Under the pieces are notes generated by a model that made no database searches, was not told the origin of the DNA, and saw nothing but the letters and a program-made list of their open reading frames with translations. The translations under genes and the position numbers were made by a program. Shown here piece after piece: positions 27,571 through 36,478 of a DNA stretch of 64,000 bases (position 1 is its first letter; every line of letters begins with the position of its first letter). Where the stretch lies: the NCBI GenBank assembly GCA_017306245.1, contig JAFKIY010000002.1, positions 62,001 to 126,000 of the forward strand. Direction: 5' to 3'. Source of the DNA: Micrococcales bacterium (GTDB lineage Bacteria > Actinomycetota > Actinomycetes > Actinomycetales > Microbacteriaceae).

Positions 27571-28806
27571 ATGGCCCGTCGCGTGCTTGACCGATCCGAC
27601 GCACCTCAACCGACTGCGCATGGTTGCCCGTTTCACGAAGTGAGGACGATCCCTGCGGATGGCACGCCGCTCCTCCCGTCGCCATCGCTGGCGGAATGGC
27701 GCGACGCGGCGCCTGCCCTGCCTCTGCAGTACAAGGATGGGCACGTTGGCTGGATTGTCACGCGATATGAGCGTGCCCGCGAGGTGCTGGCAGATGACCG
27801 ATTCACGAAACGGCCGCTCCGCATGCCGGGGGAACCCGAGATCGGCTACGACAGCATGCCGAACCTCACCGACGAGGAGCTCGCCGCGCTCGAGGTCGGC
27901 AACCTGATCACGCAGGACCCGCCGCAGCACACCCGCGTGCGGCACGTGGCGTTGAGGCAGTTCTCGGTCCGCGCCGTTCGCGAGCGCGGGGGTGCCGTCC
28001 AGGAAATTGTGGGGCGCCAGCTCGCCCACCTCAAGGCTCAGGGCTCTCCCGCCGACCTCACGGAACACTTCGCGTTGCCGATCTCCTCTGCCGTGCACTG
28101 TCGCGTTTTGGGAATCCCCGAAAGTCACGCGCAACGGTTTTCCGCCCTGTTCGCCGGTGAGTCGGAGATGCACGCGAAGCTGGCGTTCGTTCACGAGCTT
28201 CTGACGATCAAACGGGCCGATCCAGGTGACGATGTCCTCAGCGCGCTCATCGAATCCGATCTGACGGATGATGAAGTGGCGGGGCTGACCCGGTTGCTGC
28301 TGATCTCCGGTCACGACTCGGTGGCGTACCTGATCGTGACGGCCACGCTCGCCTTGCTCGGGCATCCGGACCAGCTGGAGGCGCTGAGGGAGGATCCGAG
28401 CCTGATCGACGGTGCCATCGAGGAGTTCATGCGGTTCGGCACGATGTTCATCACGCTGTTTCCCCGCACGGCGACGGAGGATGTCGATTTCGGGGATTGG
28501 CGGGTTGCGAAGGGCGAATCGGTCTCGGTGTCGTCGGTCGCCGCGAACCGCGACGGCCGGAAGTTCGACCGCCCGGACGAGTTCGACATCCGCCGCCCGG
28601 TTTCCGGGCACCTGGGGTTCGGGCACGGGATCCACGGATGCCTCGGCCAGCAGCTGGCCCGCCTGGAGATCCGCGAAGCGATCTCGCAGCTTCTGGCCGG
28701 CCTTCCCGGACTCCACCTCGTCGAGGCGGAGCAGGCGTCGCCCATGCCGTTCGCACATCCGGTGGCGACCTACGATGCCGGTTCGGTGATCGTCGGGTGG
28801 GAGTAG
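27571..28806 (+). CDS. Cytochrome P450
   Basis: About 411 residues, soluble bacterial type. The haem-binding loop is GFGHGIHGCLGQQLAR with the cysteine ligand near residue 356; the K-helix ExxR motif is in EEFMRFG; the I-helix reads LLISGHDSVAYL, with Asp-Ser where many family members have Glu/Asp-Thr. No redox partner (ferredoxin or reductase) is adjacent. GTG 27556 is also in frame; GAAAGG lies directly before ATG 27571, so the exact start is unsure (GTG 27583 is a third option). Substrate unknown. Divergent from an AraC regulator. Confidence 0.88.
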   Translation: MARRVLDRSDAPQPTAHGCPFHEVRTIPADGTPLLPSPSLAEWRDAAPALPLQYKDGHVGWIVTRYERAREVLADDRFTKRPLRMPGEPEIGYDSMPNLTDEELAALEVGNLITQDPPQHTRVRHVALRQFSVRAVRERGGAVQEIVGRQLAHLKAQGSPADLTEHFALPISSAVHCRVLGIPESHAQRFSALFAGESEMHAKLAFVHELLTIKRADPGDDVLSALIESDLTDDEVAGLTRLLLISGHDSVAYLIVTATLALLGHPDQLEALREDPSLIDGAIEEFMRFGTMFITLFPRTATEDVDFGDWRVAKGESVSVSSVAANRDGRKFDRPDEFDIRRPVSGHLGFGHGIHGCLGQQLARLEIREAISQLLAGLPGLHLVEAEQASPMPFAHPVATYDAGSVIVGWE

Positions 28807-28876
28807 GGGTGCGCCTGTGGGGCACCCGCGAGTCGGCGGTCGCGCGTCTGGCCGCTATGATTGCTGACGAGCAACT

Positions 28877-28968
28877 GGAGACGTCGCATAGTCCGGCCTA
28901 GTGCACCACCCTGCTAAGGTGGAGTTCCCGTAAGGGAACCGAGGGTTCAAATCCCTCCGTCTCCGCCA
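28877..28968 (+). tRNA. tRNA-Ser (anticodon GCU), CCA encoded
   Basis: Acceptor GGAGACG pairs with CGTCTCC; the anticodon stem CCACC/GGTGG encloses CTGCTAA with anticodon GCT; the variable arm GTTCCCGTAAGGGAAC is a strong hairpin; the T arm is GAGGG-TTCAAAT-CCCTC. CCA follows the discriminator G. A TATGAT at 28856-28861 is a likely -10. Confidence 0.97.
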
Positions 28969-28981
28969 CAGAAACCGCTGG

Positions 28982-29794
28982 TCAGAGTGTGTTTTCGGGT
29001 GTCGCCCGCACGTCGCTTGCGTTAGGCCTGTTTGCGAGAGCGTCTCGGCGCAGCAACTCATCCGGCCGCGTGTGAATGCGAGCCGCTTCGGCGGGATCCA
29101 GGAAGACCGGCGTGCCGACGCTCGCCGCGCCGATGAGCACGCTCGCAACCTTCACCGCCATCTGGGTGATCTGCAGCACTTCGGTTTCGCTGGAACCGAG
29201 GGCGAACATGCCGTGGTTCTGCAGGTAGATCACGCGCGGAACTCCGTCGGTTCGTTCGCGAAGCATCCGACGCACCTCCTGGGCGAGCCGCAGGCCAGGG
29301 TCGACGTACGGCACCAGCAGCGGCGACGTGCCCAGCACCACGATCTGGTCCGGGAACAGCGCTCCGTCGGTGAGCAACGTCGGCTGCGACGAACAGAGGA
29401 TCGCGTTCACCGGCACCGGATGCGTGTGGCCGACGACCGTGACCCCAGGCTGCTCAAGGCACACGGCGTGCAGAAGCGACTCCACCGAAGGCCGCCGACC
29501 AACGGACCTCTCCGCGACGGCATCGAACACGCGGCGCACGTCATCGTCACCGGCCACATCGTCATCGATGAGCGACAGAAGTTCGCTGAGGGGAAGCTCG
29601 ACGAAATCAGCTGAGGTGGCGGTGCCCATCTCGGCACCGCTCGCCTTGACATGGACGTCGCCACTCTCGGTGAGCAGGGAGCAGTTGCCTTCGGCCAGGA
29701 TCGCCCACTCGCGGTCGCTCCGGCCGAGCTCGCCGGCGAGGGCTGCCAATCGTCCGCCGGGAGGCGCATCCGCCCCATCCGCAATCGGCACCAT
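28982..29794 (-). CDS. Class II aldolase/adducin-family protein
   Basis: About 270 residues. The zinc-binding HTHP motif (VVGHTHPVPVNAIL) and the later LQNHGMFALG are typical of L-fuculose-phosphate/L-ribulose-phosphate-type enzymes; EGNCSLL near the N-terminus corresponds to the GNxS phosphate-binding loop. The family cleaves or epimerises phosphorylated sugars. ATG 29794 is used; a TTG at 29812 is possible. It follows the RpiB-type isomerase gene by 28 bases and is very probably co-transcribed, so the two may act in one sugar or polyol pathway. Confidence 0.82.
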   Translation of the reverse strand: MVPIADGADAPPGGRLAALAGELGRSDREWAILAEGNCSLLTESGDVHVKASGAEMGTATSADFVELPLSELLSLIDDDVAGDDDVRRVFDAVAERSVGRRPSVESLLHAVCLEQPGVTVVGHTHPVPVNAILCSSQPTLLTDGALFPDQIVVLGTSPLLVPYVDPGLRLAQEVRRMLRERTDGVPRVIYLQNHGMFALGSSETEVLQITQMAVKVASVLIGAASVGTPVFLDPAEAARIHTRPDELLRRDALANRPNASDVRATPENTL

Positions 29795-29822
29795 CAGCTC
29801 CGTTTCGTGCAATCGACCCGAG

Positions 29823-30395
29823 TTAGAACGCCAGACCGCGCGGTTCTGGCCCAAGGTCGGCTTCCTGCGGGTCGAGGACGCTGAATCCGTTCGCCTTGTA
29901 CGCCTCATAGTCGAAGTTCTCGCACTCGTCGAAGCCGATCCGGTGGTAGTCGTGGAACCCGTCCCACTCCTCGTATCCGTCGCCCAGGCCGCTCTCGAGG
30001 AACGCATCCGCCATCGCGTTCGCCAGCCTGGGCGCGGTGAAGAACGCGCCGATCGCGAGAACATTGGCGTTGTTCGCGGTTGCCGCCCGCTTTGCCGTCG
30101 CCACGCTTTCGCACACGGCTGCATGCACGTGCGGGCATTTGCTTGCCGCGATGTGGATGCCCATGCCGGACCCGCAGAACGCGAGAGCCTTCTCGAACTC
30201 CCCCTCGGAGATCTGCGAGCCGACGAGAAAACCGACGCGGTGGTACATGGGCAGATTGGTGTCCTCGGGGGTGAGATCGGTGACCGTCCAGCCCCGCGCC
30301 TCCAGATGCCGCTTGACCGCCTCTTTGAGCCGGAAGCCCGCGAAATCGGCTCCGACGACGACGTGCTTGTCCCTGGTCGACTTCACGGCGGGCAC
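29823..30395 (-). CDS. RpiB/LacA/LacB-family sugar-phosphate isomerase
   Basis: A 190-residue isomerase, longer than the ~150 residues of plain RpiB. VVVGADFAGFRLKEAVK opens the fold, the active-site cysteine lies in AFCGSGMGIHIAASK near 70, and ATAKRAATANNANVLAIGA is the conserved C-terminal strand region. The C-terminal tail is extended (YEEWDGFHDYHRIGFDE). Substrate could be ribose-, allose- or tetrose-phosphate. Co-transcribed with the class II aldolase gene. GTG start with AGAGGG upstream. Confidence 0.88.
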   Translation of the reverse strand: MPAVKSTRDKHVVVGADFAGFRLKEAVKRHLEARGWTVTDLTPEDTNLPMYHRVGFLVGSQISEGEFEKALAFCGSGMGIHIAASKCPHVHAAVCESVATAKRAATANNANVLAIGAFFTAPRLANAMADAFLESGLGDGYEEWDGFHDYHRIGFDECENFDYEAYKANGFSVLDPQEADLGPEPRGLAF

Positions 30396-30505
30396 CCCCT
30401 CTGGATTCTCAACCGTCGCTGCAATTGGCTCTCAGCCTATCGGAGAGGGCGGGCCGGCCACCGTGGCACCGATTGCCGACGGCGGGCGCTTTCAGGGCAA
30501 ACCAC

Positions 30506-30511
30506 TACGCT
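30506..30511 (+). promoter_or_regulatory. -10 element of a probable leaderless promoter for the ATP-grasp operon
   Basis: TACGCT is followed by exactly six bases and then ATG 30518. No ribosome site is present between them. Confidence 0.45.
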
Positions 30512-30517
30512 CTGCAC

Positions 30518-32251
30518 ATGGCAGACCTGTTCGACGGATACGGCGCCGCATCGCGCACCCGCCGGCGGGTGGACCCCTGGGACGAGATGTTCGGCGACAT
30601 CTCCTCGCCGCAGGGAAACCAGGTTCGTGCCCCGTATCGGGAGATCCACTCCGCACTCGCGCAAATGACGCAGGACGAATTGCGTGGCCGCACCGAGGCC
30701 CTCGCGAGCAGCTATCTCGCCCAGGGCGTCACGTTCGACTTCGCCGGTGAGGAACGGCCGTTCCCGCTCGACGCCGTACCGCGGGTGATTCCACAGGCCG
30801 AATGGGCCGAAGTGGAATCGGGCGTGCAGCAGCGCGTACTCGCCCTCGAAAAGTTCCTCGCGGATGTCTACGGTGAGCAACGCGCAGTGGCCGACGGTGT
30901 CATCCCCGCGCGGCTCATCAGCTCCTCCAGCCACTTCCACCGGCAGGCGGCGGGCGTTGTGAGCGCGAACGGCGTGCGCATCCAGGTCTCCGGCATCGAC
31001 CTCATCCGCGACGAACACGGCACCTGGCGCGTGCTGGAGGACAACGTCCGGGTGCCGTCCGGCGTCAGCTACGTGATCTCCAACCGCCGCGTCATGGCGC
31101 AGACGCTCCCCGAACTGTTCACCTCGATGCGGGTGCGGCCGGTCGGCGACTACCCGCAGAAACTGCTCAACGCGCTGCGCGCGGCAGCACCAGCCGGCGT
31201 TGAAGATCCGGTCGCGGTCGTGCTCACGCCCGGCGTGTACAACTCCGCGTACTTCGAGCACGCACTGCTCGCGCGGCTCATGGGCGTCGAGCTCGTCGAA
31301 GGGCGCGACCTGTTCTGCTCCGGCGGCCGCGTCTACATGCGCACCACCGCCGGTCCGAGCCGCGTCGACGTGATCTACAAACGCGTCGACGACGAATTCA
31401 TCGACCCGCTGCAGTTCCGCGCCGACTCCATGCTCGGCTCGCCCGGGCTCATGTTGGCCGCGCGCCTCGGCAATGTGACGATCGCGAACGCCGTGGGCAA
31501 TGGCGTCGCGGATGACAAACTCGTCTACACCTACCTGCCGGACCTCATCCGCTACTACCTGTCGGAGGAGCCCATCCTCCCGAACGTCGACACGTGGCGG
31601 CTCGAAGAACCGGGCGCGCTCGAGGAAGTGCTGGATCGGCTCGATGAACTCGTCGTGAAACCGGTGGACGGGTCCGGCGGAAAGGGCCTCGTCGTCGGGC
31701 CGGATGCGACGCGCGCCGAACTGGACACTCTTGCCGCGCAACTCCGCAAAGACCCGCGCGGGTGGATCGCGCAGCCTGTCGTGCAGCTCTCCACGATTCC
31801 CACTCTCGTCGACGACGGGATGCGGCCACGCCATGCCGACCTGCGCCCGTTCGCGGTGAACGACGGCAACGAAGTGTGGGTGTTGCCCGGCGGCCTCACG
31901 CGCGTGGCCATGCCCGAGGGTCAGCTCGTGGTCAACAGCTCGCAGGGCGGTGGGTCGAAGGACACCTGGGTGGTCGGGCATGAGCCCCTGCGCACCGCCT
32001 ACCACGACGTGCCCAGCCTCGTCGAGGATCAGGCCACCGTCACCGAGGCGATCACGATCATCCGGCCCGAGGATCTCGAGCGCGAACGCGAGAGGGTGCG
32101 CGACCGGACGAGCGACCAGGTGGTCGCGGATGCGCCCCAACAAACCCAGCCGCAACAGCAGCAGCAACAGGATGACGGCGAGCCGTCGACCCCGGACGCG
32201 AAGGCCGCCCGCATCACGGCGCGCCTCGACGAGGGGAGTGAGCCGTGCTGA
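30518..32251 (+). CDS. Circularly permuted ATP-grasp protein
   Basis: A 577-residue protein of the permuted ATP-grasp group related to glutathionylspermidine synthase. Recognisable blocks: VRIQVSGIDLIRDEHG and WRVLEDNVRVPSGVSYV in the first third, VDVIYKRVDDEFIDPL, then LDELVVKPVDGSGGKGLVVG near 390 (nucleotide-binding), and WVLPGGLTRVA with SQGGGSKDTWV near the C-terminus. The tail is Gln-rich and disordered. With the next two genes it forms a widely conserved triplet (ATP-grasp, alpha-E, transglutaminase); comparative work links such sets to peptide or amide-bond chemistry, but the product is unknown. Confidence 0.9.
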   Translation: MADLFDGYGAASRTRRRVDPWDEMFGDISSPQGNQVRAPYREIHSALAQMTQDELRGRTEALASSYLAQGVTFDFAGEERPFPLDAVPRVIPQAEWAEVESGVQQRVLALEKFLADVYGEQRAVADGVIPARLISSSSHFHRQAAGVVSANGVRIQVSGIDLIRDEHGTWRVLEDNVRVPSGVSYVISNRRVMAQTLPELFTSMRVRPVGDYPQKLLNALRAAAPAGVEDPVAVVLTPGVYNSAYFEHALLARLMGVELVEGRDLFCSGGRVYMRTTAGPSRVDVIYKRVDDEFIDPLQFRADSMLGSPGLMLAARLGNVTIANAVGNGVADDKLVYTYLPDLIRYYLSEEPILPNVDTWRLEEPGALEEVLDRLDELVVKPVDGSGGKGLVVGPDATRAELDTLAAQLRKDPRGWIAQPVVQLSTIPTLVDDGMRPRHADLRPFAVNDGNEVWVLPGGLTRVAMPEGQLVVNSSQGGGSKDTWVVGHEPLRTAYHDVPSLVEDQATVTEAITIIRPEDLERERERVRDRTSDQVVADAPQQTQPQQQQQQDDGEPSTPDAKAARITARLDEGSEPC

Positions 32252-33174
32252 GCCGCATCGCCGAATCGCTGTTCTGGATCGGACGCTACATCGAACGCAG
32301 CGACGGCACCGCCCGCATCCTCGACGTGCACCTTCAGCTGTTGCTGGAAGACCCGTGGATCGAAGAAGACACCGCCTGCCGTTTGCTGCTGAGCGTCATG
32401 GGGACCGAAGCTCCTGACAACAGCCGGGTCACGAGGGCAGACGTTTTGGAGATCCTCGCGCTCGACCGCGACCAGCCGGCATCCATCGCATTCTCGCTCA
32501 ACGCGGCGCGGGAGAATGCGCGCCGGGCGCGCGAAGTCGTGAGCACCGAGCTGTGGGAAGCGCTCAACACCACGCGCGCCCGGATGCCGCATCGCGTGGC
32601 CGGTGATAAGGTCCACGAGTTCTTCACGTGGGCGCGCGAGCGCAGCGCGCTCGCCATCGGCATCATGGAATCCTCGGCCAGCCGCGACGAAGCGTGGCGG
32701 TTCTTCAACCTCGGCCGGGCTCTCGAGCGCGCCGACATGACCGCGCGGCTCCTCGCGACCCGCTCCCTCACGGAAGTATCCGGCCCTTCCTGGACCACGA
32801 TCCTTCGCTCGGTGGGTGCCTACGAGGCCTACCTGCGCACCTATCGCGGGATGCCCAGCGCCATCCACGCCGCCGAATTCCTGCTTCTCGACCGGCTGTT
32901 CCCGCGCAGCATCATTTACTCGCTCACCCGAGCTGAGGAATACATGCGCGAACTCGAACCGCGCTCCGACCGCGTCGGCGTCGGCGACTCGGCCCAGCGG
33001 CTTCTCGGCCAGATCCGCAGCGAACTCGAATACCGGTCGATCGCCGACATCATCGACGACCTGCCCCAGCACATGGATGACGTGCAGGCGGCGACGAGCG
33101 CCGCGAGCGAGGCGATCCGCGCGCGCTACTTCCCGGCGAACGACGTATCCCAGTGGGTGGGTGAGCGCACATGA
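32245..33174 (+). CDS. Alpha-E domain protein
   Basis: A 309-residue almost all-helical protein that opens with LSRIAESLFWIGRYIERSDGTAR, the hallmark of the alpha-E family, and has RFFNLGRALERADMTARLL in the middle. Function is unknown; it is almost always found with the permuted ATP-grasp protein. The GTG start overlaps the preceding gene by seven bases and its own stop overlaps the next start (ATGA). Confidence 0.9.
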   Translation: MLSRIAESLFWIGRYIERSDGTARILDVHLQLLLEDPWIEEDTACRLLLSVMGTEAPDNSRVTRADVLEILALDRDQPASIAFSLNAARENARRAREVVSTELWEALNTTRARMPHRVAGDKVHEFFTWARERSALAIGIMESSASRDEAWRFFNLGRALERADMTARLLATRSLTEVSGPSWTTILRSVGAYEAYLRTYRGMPSAIHAAEFLLLDRLFPRSIIYSLTRAEEYMRELEPRSDRVGVGDSAQRLLGQIRSELEYRSIADIIDDLPQHMDDVQAATSAASEAIRARYFPANDVSQWVGERT

Positions 33175-34013
33175 ACCGGCTTCGGATCAAACACGTCACC
33201 GGGTTCCGCTACGACGGCGACGTGACGGCGTCCTACAACGAAGCGCGGATGCTGCCCGTGACCTCCGAGGGCCAGCTCGTGCTGTACGCGAACCTCGAGG
33301 TGTTCCCGAACTCCCTCAACCACAGCTATGTCGACTACTGGGGCACCCAGGTGTCCTCGTTCGAGATCCTCACCTCCCACGACGAACTGTCGCTCACCGC
33401 GACAAGCCTCGTCGAGGTGCGGCCCCGCGACCATCGCGAACGGCATCTCGACTGGGCGGCGCTCGGCACAGAGATGGAGCGCGCCACGTCCTACGTGGAA
33501 CAGCTCGTGCAGACACCGCCGACCGCGCCGCCGGAAAGCGTGGTGGCCCTCGCCCGGGAGGCGATCGCGTCCAACAGCCCGTGCGACGCCGCGCTCGCGA
33601 TTTGCACGGCCATCGGCGAGCAAATCGAATACGTGCCGGGTTCCACGGGCGTTCACACGACCGCCGCGGAGGCGTGGTCCCAGAAGAAGGGCGTGTGCCA
33701 GGACATCGCCCACCTGGCAATCGGTGCGCTCCGCTCGGTCGGGATTCCCGCCAGATACGTGAGCGGATACTTGCACCCCGACCCGGATGCCGCGCTCGGC
33801 CAGACCGTCGTCGGCGAGTCCCACGCGTGGGTGGAGTGGTTCTGCGGGGACTGGCGCGGTTTCGACCCGACCAACCGTATCGACATCGGTGACCGACATG
33901 TGGCGGTGGGCCGCGGCCGGGATTACAACGACGTCGCGCCGCTGCGCGGTGTGTACGCGGGGCAGCACGCATCCACACTGTTCGTCTCGGTGGAGATCAC
34001 GCGGGAAGCGTGA
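33171..34013 (+). CDS. Transglutaminase-like cysteine protease-family protein
   Basis: A 280-residue protein with the N-terminal beta domain common to this group (LRIKHVTGFRYDGDVTASYN) and the transglutaminase core: catalytic Cys in KKGVCQDIAHLAIGALRS near 176, His in GESHAWVEWF near 220 and Asp in WRGFDPTN near 236. No signal peptide. The full triad suggests amide hydrolysis or transfer. It is third in the operon and is likely to process or use the product of the ATP-grasp enzyme. Confidence 0.9.
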   Translation: MNRLRIKHVTGFRYDGDVTASYNEARMLPVTSEGQLVLYANLEVFPNSLNHSYVDYWGTQVSSFEILTSHDELSLTATSLVEVRPRDHRERHLDWAALGTEMERATSYVEQLVQTPPTAPPESVVALAREAIASNSPCDAALAICTAIGEQIEYVPGSTGVHTTAAEAWSQKKGVCQDIAHLAIGALRSVGIPARYVSGYLHPDPDAALGQTVVGESHAWVEWFCGDWRGFDPTNRIDIGDRHVAVGRGRDYNDVAPLRGVYAGQHASTLFVSVEITREA

Positions 34014-34028
34014 GCCACGGCGGTCGAA

Positions 34029-34928
34029 TCACCGCCAGAGCGTGAGCTTTTCGGGGTTGCGCACAATATAGATATCGGTGATCAGGCCGTTCGCGACAGT
34101 GATCGACACGATGGAGTCGGCCAGCCCGTCGATCGTCACGAGGAAAGCGAGCCCATCACCGGTCAGCGTGGGCTCGATGCGCGCGGTGGGCTGCAAGTGA
34201 GGCAGTCCGAGCACGAACCGGGCGACACGGTCAGCGCCAACCACGGGCTTGCGCGCGGCGGAGGCGAGGCCGCCGCCATCCGACTTCAGGACGACCTGCG
34301 GATCAAGCAGGGAAACCAGGTTCGCCAGATCGCCCGTTTCGGTCGCCACCGCGAAGGCCTCTGCCACAGCGTCGTGCTGTTCGCGAGTGGAAACGCTCGT
34401 TCGGCGCTCGTGCACCTTGCGGCGCGCCTGCGAGGCCAGTTGGCGCGTCGCGGCCGGAGTTCTTCCCACCGTTTCGGCGATCTCGGCAAACGGCACGGCG
34501 AACACGTCGTGGAGTACGAACGCGACCCGCTCCGCAGGAGTAAGCGACTCGATTACGAGGAGAAGTGCCGTGGACACGGAGTCGTCGAGACTTACCCGGT
34601 CCGCCGGGTCGAGCGGGGCCGCCATGGCGATCGACGAGGCGCCGGGGATCGGCTCGGGGAGCCATTCCCCCACATACCGCTCGCGACGGGCGCGAGCGGA
34701 ACCAAGCATGTCGAGGCACACGCGCCCCGCGACGCGGGTCAGCCATGCGGCAGAATTGCGGATCTCGGCGCGCTCGGCATCAGTCATTTGGTACCAGCGC
34801 ACGTAGGTCTCCTGCACGGCGTCCTCAGCGTCGGCAACCGTGCCGAGCATTCGGTATGTCAGCCCGAGCAACGCTGCACGTTCGTTGTCCGGCGCATCGA
34901 TGTCGCGCAAATCGAACCCCTTTCGCAT
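34029..34928 (-). CDS. sigJ: SigJ-like ECF sigma factor with SnoaL-like C-terminal domain
   Basis: A 299-residue ECF41-type sigma factor. Region 2 contains YRMLGTVADAEDAVQETYVRW; region 4 contains LTPAERVAFVLHDVFAVPFAEIA and VGRTPAATRQLASQARRKV. From about 190 a SnoaL-like/NTF2-type domain follows (DAVAEAFAVATETGDLANLV), which in this group regulates sigma activity in place of a separate anti-sigma factor. It is divergent from an NAD(P)-binding oxidoreductase gene, the usual partner arrangement for ECF41 members, so the neighbour is the likely target. Confidence 0.9.
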   Translation of the reverse strand: MRKGFDLRDIDAPDNERAALLGLTYRMLGTVADAEDAVQETYVRWYQMTDAERAEIRNSAAWLTRVAGRVCLDMLGSARARRERYVGEWLPEPIPGASSIAMAAPLDPADRVSLDDSVSTALLLVIESLTPAERVAFVLHDVFAVPFAEIAETVGRTPAATRQLASQARRKVHERRTSVSTREQHDAVAEAFAVATETGDLANLVSLLDPQVVLKSDGGGLASAARKPVVGADRVARFVLGLPHLQPTARIEPTLTGDGLAFLVTIDGLADSIVSITVANGLITDIYIVRNPEKLTLWR

Positions 34929-34952
34929 AACCGACGATATAGCCGGTGAGAA

Positions 34953-34972
34953 TGTGAGTGTCGCGACTCACA
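34953..34972. promoter_or_regulatory. Inverted repeat between sigJ and the oxidoreductase gene
   Basis: TGTGAGT (34953-34959) and ACTCACA (34966-34972) form perfect 7-base arms around a 6-base centre. It lies 24 bases upstream of sigJ and 58 bases upstream of the oxidoreductase gene. It may be an operator or a promoter part; no dedicated regulator is adjacent. Confidence 0.4.
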
Positions 34973-35030
34973 CTTTCGGGTGCTGCATCGTCGTAGTTGT
35001 ATAGGCAGAGGCAAGGCGAAAGGACATCCG

Positions 35031-35771
35031 ATGAAAATTGCAGTGGCCGGGGGGACCGGGACCGTCGGTGCCCCTACCGTGGATGCTCTCCGTGCGGCGG
35101 GCCATGAACCTGTCGTGCTCACCCGGTCGAACGGCATCGATCTGGTGAACGGCGACGGTCTGGATGCCGCTTTGGTCGGCGTCGATTCGGTTATCGACCT
35201 GGCGAACATTTCGACGCTTTCCCCCGCGGACGCGGCCGCATTTTTCACCGCAGCAAGCGGCAATCTGGTAGCGGCAGCATCCCGCAACGGCGTGAGGCAC
35301 ATGGTGTTGCTGTCGATCGTCGGTATCGATCGGGTACCGCACGGCTACTACGCCGGAAAGGTCGCGCAGGAGAAAGTGTTCGAGGCTTCGCCCGTCCCGT
35401 GGACGATTCAACGGGCCACGCAGTTCCACGAGTTCGCAGCGCAGATGTTCGGCCAGGCGAAGTTCGGTCCGCTGCATATCGCCCCGCGGGCCCGCATCCA
35501 GCCGATCGCTGTACGCGAGGTTGCCGAGCGGCTCACCGAGCTCGCCTCCGGCTCGGCGCACGGACACGTGCCCGACCTGGCCGGGCCGCGCGAGGAGAAA
35601 CTCGACGAGATGATCCGCGCCTATGCCCGAAGTGCCGGCTATCGGGGGTGGATCCCGTCGATCAACGTGCCGGGGGGCCAGATGAAGGGGATGCGCGCCG
35701 GACTCGTGCTCCCCGGCCCGCATGCCGTGCTCGGCACGCAAACATTCGCCCAGTGGCTCGCCGGACGCTGA
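35031..35771 (+). CDS. NmrA-like/SDR-family NAD(P)-binding oxidoreductase
   Basis: A 246-residue atypical short-chain dehydrogenase. The nucleotide-binding loop is AVAGGTGTVGAPTVDAL at the extreme N-terminus, followed by VIDLAN and MVLLSIVGIDRVPHGYYAGK, where the YYAGK supplies the Tyr/Lys positions. ATG 35031 has an AAAGGA ribosome site; the open frame upstream to 34980 is unsupported. Divergent from sigJ, the common genome context for ECF41 sigma factors. Confidence 0.88.
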   Translation: MKIAVAGGTGTVGAPTVDALRAAGHEPVVLTRSNGIDLVNGDGLDAALVGVDSVIDLANISTLSPADAAAFFTAASGNLVAAASRNGVRHMVLLSIVGIDRVPHGYYAGKVAQEKVFEASPVPWTIQRATQFHEFAAQMFGQAKFGPLHIAPRARIQPIAVREVAERLTELASGSAHGHVPDLAGPREEKLDEMIRAYARSAGYRGWIPSINVPGGQMKGMRAGLVLPGPHAVLGTQTFAQWLAGR

Positions 35772-35806
35772 GGCGGCCAATTCCAGGAACCGCGCCGCCC
35801 GCACAA

Positions 35807-35812
35807 TAGAAT
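35807..35812 (+). promoter_or_regulatory. -10 element of a probable leaderless promoter
   Basis: TAGAAT is followed by exactly six bases and the ATG of the Pr6Pr-like gene; no ribosome site fits. Confidence 0.4.
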
Positions 35813-35818
35813 CCCACC

Positions 35819-36442
35819 ATGACACGCGAGCGCTGGATTGCCCTGTTCCGTTTCGGATTCGCCCTGCTCGGCCTGGTCGGCCTCACGGCGCAATACCTGT
35901 ACAACGTCGCGAACATCCCCGACTACAAACCGGCGAACTTCTTCAGCTTCTTCACCGTGGAGTCCAACATCATCGCGGTCGTCGCGCTGTTCATCTCGGC
36001 GCTGTACGCGTGGCGGGGAAACCTGCCGCGCTGGGTCCACTACCTCCGGGGCGCGGCAACCATTTACATGACCGTCACCGGAATCACGTACAGCCTCCTG
36101 CTGCGCAACGTGGAAGTCGACACAGCGGTGCCGTGGGTGAACCTTGTCTTGCACTACATCATCCCGATCGTGATGATCGTGGACTGGCTCATCGACCTGC
36201 CGCCGTTCCGCATCCGGGTCGGGCAGGCAATGATCTGGCTCCTGTACCCGATCCTGTACCTCGCCTACAGCCTCATCCGCGGGCCGATCGTGGACTGGTA
36301 CCCCTACCCGTTCCTGGATCCGCGCCCCGAAGGGTACGTCCCGGTGATCGTGACGAGCATCGCGATCGCGATCGGGGCGCTCATCCTCGCGGTCGTGATG
36401 TCGTGGACGACGCGCATTCGGATGCATTTCGAAAAGCAGTGA
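35819..36442 (+). CDS. Pr6Pr-family integral membrane protein
   Basis: A 207-residue protein with about six hydrophobic helices. The motif FFSFFTVESNIIAVVAL after the first helix and LHYIIPIVMIVDWLID are typical of the Pr6Pr (FAR-17a/AIG1-like) family, which also has the Tyr/Pro-rich loop YPYPFLDP near the C-terminus. Function in bacteria is unknown; eukaryotic relatives hydrolyse hydroxy-fatty-acid esters. No operon partner. Confidence 0.82.
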   Translation: MTRERWIALFRFGFALLGLVGLTAQYLYNVANIPDYKPANFFSFFTVESNIIAVVALFISALYAWRGNLPRWVHYLRGAATIYMTVTGITYSLLLRNVEVDTAVPWVNLVLHYIIPIVMIVDWLIDLPPFRIRVGQAMIWLLYPILYLAYSLIRGPIVDWYPYPFLDPRPEGYVPVIVTSIAIAIGALILAVVMSWTTRIRMHFEKQ

Positions 36443-36478
36443 CGCGCGACGGGTGCGCGCGGCGCCGCGGGAGCTCCG

